64,000 nucleotides of DNA, taken from WTFY01 sp011523795 (GTDB lineage Bacteria; Pseudomonadota; Gammaproteobacteria; UBA4575). Positions within the stretch are counted from its first letter, which is position 1. The number at the start of each line of letters is the position of its first letter. Under the pieces are notes generated by a model that saw only the letters and a program-made list of their open reading frames with translations, was not told where the DNA came from and did no database searches. The position numbers were made by a program, and so were the translations under genes. The DNA is taken from contig OZ242278.1 of assembly GCA_965207475.1 (NCBI GenBank), forward strand, positions 868,001 through 932,000, given 5' to 3'. Below, piece by piece: positions 61,526-64,000 of the stretch.

Positions 61526-63010
61526 ATGAAAGACACCAAGAAAACTTTTTTTGTAAATGGTGAGTTTTCAGTTTCCGCTACTCAAAAGTTGACTGGTTCA
61601 CTTTCCTTGGATGGAAAAAACACCATCCTGCATTTGTGGGGCAAGAAAATTGAGGATATTGATGCACTGAATGGGGCGACGATTACTGGAATTTTAGAAA
61701 ATCAGAAAAAGGTTTCCTTGATCGACTGCATTGTGACTTGGGAAAGACTGTTCGTCTGCAACGATGATTTTTGCTCTTACAAACTATTTCCTAAGTATGT
61801 TGTGATTGGTGGTCGACACCATTCGCCAACCGAGAAAACAGTAAAAAAGATTTCGTTCGTTATCGATGATGCAATGGCGCTATTTTATGACCGTGCCGCC
61901 TTTAAATCGGTGATACTATCGCCTGATCATATAAATGACATTAAGTCGACCAAACTATTCGAAGAAGTCCAATTTGAGGGTCAATATCCTTTCCTGGTGT
62001 ATTGGACTGGCAAAGCGCAGATCTTTACTGCGGATACGCCAATTGGAAAAATTTCAGCCCGTCACCGACCGAGTTTGAAGTCTAGCAGCCGTACACCTGC
62101 CCCGCATTTCTCCAGTCGAATCGTCATCTTTGTTGAGTTCTCCGAGGCTATTAATGTCAGGGAAGCAGACAGGGAAATTCGCACGGTGTTGCGGTTTTTT
62201 AACATTATGTTGGGTCGACCCCAAAACTTAGAAGAATTACAAATAATTGGAAGTGGTTCCTGCTCGTCTGACTTATATTTGAACATGTATCCCAAATATT
62301 CGAGAAATTCGAGTATTCGTGAACCGGACTTTCGAAATGTCTTGGTGGATGGTGCTTCTGATCAAGAGAATTTTTCACAACTGATGTGCGCGTGGTTGCT
62401 AAAGGAAGGGGCATGGTATGTCGCGCGCTCAAGTTTTTTTGCTGGGTGGTCGAATGTTGGAAGTTATGATCCGGACAGGTTGGTTAGAGCAGCAAACATG
62501 TTCGATCTGTTGCCGGACGATGCTGTTCCATCGGATGTCGAACTGGAGAAATCTCTTGAGGTTGCAGTGAAGAGCAGTAGAGAAGTTTTCGAAAGACTGC
62601 CGCCTAGTGGCAAACGAGATGGCGTTCTTGGCTTTCTTGGCAGACTGAAGCGACCATCCCTAAAGGAGAAAATAAGGCATCGCTCCAAATTGGTTACCAG
62701 TCGAATTGGGGACTCGATACCAGATATTGACAGTGTAACCGATGCTGCCGTTGATCTCAGAAACATGTGTGTTCACGGCAGCATTTCGTCAGGTGTGAGC
62801 AAGAAGCTACAGGGACCCGCAATGGTTTTTCTAACGGACACATTGGAGTTTGTGTTTTGTGCTTCAGATTTGGTTGAATCTGGATGGGATATAGGGGCAT
62901 GGCACAGGGAGCAACAGGGGGGCACAGGAGGCCACCCTTTCGCGGTCTACCTTCACTCATACCTTGAGAATTCAGCTGTATTTCGGATGGAGCCTAGCGA
63001 AAGTAGGTAA
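61526..63010 (+). CDS. ApeA-like HEPN defence protein
   Basis: A 494-residue protein. The N-terminal half is beta-rich (FFVNGEFSVSATQKLTGSLSLDG, then ITGILENQKKVSLIDCIVTWE) and resembles the ApeA N-terminal domain. The C-terminal helical part holds DAAVDLRNMCVHGSISSG, an Rx4H HEPN motif with R412 and H417. ApeA is a single-gene HEPN anti-phage protein thought to cut RNA during infection. It is on the plus strand, divergent from the restriction operon. The codon usage is AT-richer than the housekeeping part. The family call is from motif layout. Confidence 0.72.
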   Translation: MKDTKKTFFVNGEFSVSATQKLTGSLSLDGKNTILHLWGKKIEDIDALNGATITGILENQKKVSLIDCIVTWERLFVCNDDFCSYKLFPKYVVIGGRHHSPTEKTVKKISFVIDDAMALFYDRAAFKSVILSPDHINDIKSTKLFEEVQFEGQYPFLVYWTGKAQIFTADTPIGKISARHRPSLKSSSRTPAPHFSSRIVIFVEFSEAINVREADREIRTVLRFFNIMLGRPQNLEELQIIGSGSCSSDLYLNMYPKYSRNSSIREPDFRNVLVDGASDQENFSQLMCAWLLKEGAWYVARSSFFAGWSNVGSYDPDRLVRAANMFDLLPDDAVPSDVELEKSLEVAVKSSREVFERLPPSGKRDGVLGFLGRLKRPSLKEKIRHRSKLVTSRIGDSIPDIDSVTDAAVDLRNMCVHGSISSGVSKKLQGPAMVFLTDTLEFVFCASDLVESGWDIGAWHREQQGGTGGHPFAVYLHSYLENSAVFRMEPSESR

Positions 63011-63106
63011 ATCAGGTGATCGCGCTTGCTGCACTGCAATCCAATAAGACTGTGCTACTAGGTCTATTCCGGTGTCACCTCCATCAAAATCCGACCGTGT
63101 CTGTGC

Positions 63107-63238
63107 CTATTCCGACCACAGCCAGACCTCACTGAACCGGTCCTTGTAGATCGGATCCTGCTGGAAATAGGTTTTCATCAGCCGCTCGAACAGGCGGGCC
63201 CTTTTGCGATCCTGAATCGGCGATAGATCGGATATGAT
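63107..63238 (-). pseudogene. C-terminal remnant of a larger minus-strand gene
   Basis: A 44-codon window before a TAG reads SPIQDRKRARLFERLMKTYF, then DPIYKDRFSEVWLWSE. An in-frame stop lies just upstream and there is no start. It looks like the conserved end of a large helicase or ATPase-type island protein, but I cannot name the family with confidence. The surrounding 63011-63398 otherwise holds nothing I recognise. Confidence 0.4.
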
Positions 63239-63398
63239 CTAGTACACGTTGGAAGCCGTCTGCCATAGATATGTATCAGTTGTTAAGTAAATTAACTTTT
63301 GAATATTGTCTAGAAAATTGTTAATCCTGCCTGACAAATGCTGTAGGACGTAGCTTTGTTGTCTTCAGATCAAGTAGACAAATACCAGAGTGATTTAA

Positions 63399-63929
63399 TC
63401 ATCCTTTAAAAGCTTCAGCTTTCAAGTGCCACAAAGTTTCGAACCCTTGAATCGAAGTATATTCAAAAGGAGTACCGTCCTCGATATTTGAAAGGTCAAT
63501 GACCTTGTTACCAACTCGATACATCGTCCTATATTTCTTGTCTCGTATGCACCACACTGGATTAGCAGGACGATGTGCGAAACAGCAACGAATCATATAC
63601 GCCAGGGAAGCAAGATTTTGGATACGATCAGCTTCAGGGTCCAACTGACCAGAAGAGAGTGCATATCTTTCACTGATTGCCTCCCAGAGAGTATTTGCTA
63701 CGGCACCAAAACAGATGCGAAGATTATTCTCTGAGGCAGCTCTAATTGCATCATAAGTAGGAAATTCGTTGTGCCGGAGAGCGACACGTGTGCCTTCGTC
63801 TTCTATTGTCAAAGCGTCATCAAAGATTTCCTTCTCAATTGGATGCGCATCAAGAAAATGCCAGAGCTTTATCGCAAACGACAACTGTAGAAATGCGGAG
63901 TCAATAATTTCCAAATTTGGCTGATTCAT
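63399..63929 (-). CDS. Small helical protein with Rx4H (HEPN-like) motif
   Basis: A 176-residue protein of unknown function. The helical core includes SAFLQLSFAIKLWHFLDAHP and RICFGAVANTLWEAISERYAL. The motif LAYMIRCCFAHRPANPVW has R114 and H119, matching Rx4H of HEPN RNases. It would be the third or fourth HEPN-type protein in this island. A TAA immediately before its ATG suggests an upstream gene in the same operon. It could instead be a plain HEPN-fold binding protein without RNase activity. Confidence 0.62.
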   Translation of the reverse strand: MNQPNLEIIDSAFLQLSFAIKLWHFLDAHPIEKEIFDDALTIEDEGTRVALRHNEFPTYDAIRAASENNLRICFGAVANTLWEAISERYALSSGQLDPEADRIQNLASLAYMIRCCFAHRPANPVWCIRDKKYRTMYRVGNKVIDLSNIEDGTPFEYTSIQGFETLWHLKAEAFKG

Positions 63930-64000
63930 TTAGCTGGTATCACCTGATGTGGCAGCGCTCTTACCGCAACGAGCAATCTCATATTCACAGAAATGAAGTG
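63930..64000 (-). CDS. Partial gene end running off the window
   Basis: On the minus strand an open frame enters from the window edge, reads YEIARCGKSAATSGDTS and stops with TAA at 63930-63932, directly abutting the ATG of the 63399-63929 gene. The tight junction suggests an operon. Too little is present to identify it, and it may be chance. Confidence 0.3.
   Translation of the reverse strand, partial: LHFCEYEIARCGKSAATSGDTS

Noticed and set aside
1..64000. tRNA, rRNA and CRISPR features
   Set aside because: A read-through for T-loop-like GGTTCGA signatures in intergenic gaps, conserved rRNA segments and regularly spaced repeats found none.

Overview
The window looks like chromosome of a non-enteric gammaproteobacterium with moderately high GC. 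The order serC-gyrA-mtnA-mtaD-ubiG-mupP-like-yciK is, from memory, the Pseudomonas-type order; here rmuC sits between the mupP-like gene and yciK. VacJ/MlaA, RNase T, grxD, GTP-type PEPCK and EgtD also fit, but I cannot name a genus. No rRNA, tRNA or CRISPR array was seen.

Bases 1-33.5 kb are mostly housekeeping. They hold serC and gyrA, methylthioadenosine salvage (mtnA and mtaD, divergent), ubiG, a MupP-type phosphatase, rmuC and yciK. A compact minus-strand cluster follows: yciO, an M50 protease, trpS, scpA, scpB, rluB and an endonuclease-III relative, with ATGA couplings at two junctions. Then come yciI, folE, mlaA, argG, rnt, grxD, an AsnO-type amidotransferase without its usual partner, a lone hydantoinase B, a PuuD-type membrane protein behind a palindromic promoter, argD-argF, an egtD without egtB nearby, an alanine/glycine symporter with nadC, mazG and pckG.

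Bases 33.5-44.2 kb are more accessory. The centrepiece is a bufferin-type operon (34.2-36.4 kb): a DUF2282 precursor with four core cysteines, a DUF692 multinuclear iron oxidase and a DUF2063 partner. It is preceded by a 21-codon cysteine-containing upstream ORF with a strong ribosome binding site. SYLF, GST, DUF1272, AvtA and truncated haemoglobin genes, an amidohydrolase remnant and a large TonB-dependent receptor follow.

From about 44.2 kb to the end the window is a defence island with lower GC in many genes, IS256 and IS5 remnants and integrase-type repeat scars. It carries a probable nuclease-fold protein, a 1271-residue SIR2 protein resembling defence-associated sirtuins, a DUF262/HNH (GmrSD-like) protein, a DUF2806 gene between 15-bp direct repeats, a six-gene type I restriction-modification operon, an ApeA-like HEPN protein and another small Rx4H protein. 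The restriction operon is the most unusual part. Between hsdM and hsdR lies a HEPN gene with a complete RX4HXY motif. Its partner MNT nucleotidyltransferase (complete GSX10DXD motif) is fused to the N-terminus of the specificity subunit HsdS. This suggests a toxin-antitoxin module wired into the restriction complex, which might fire when the complex is lost or inhibited.
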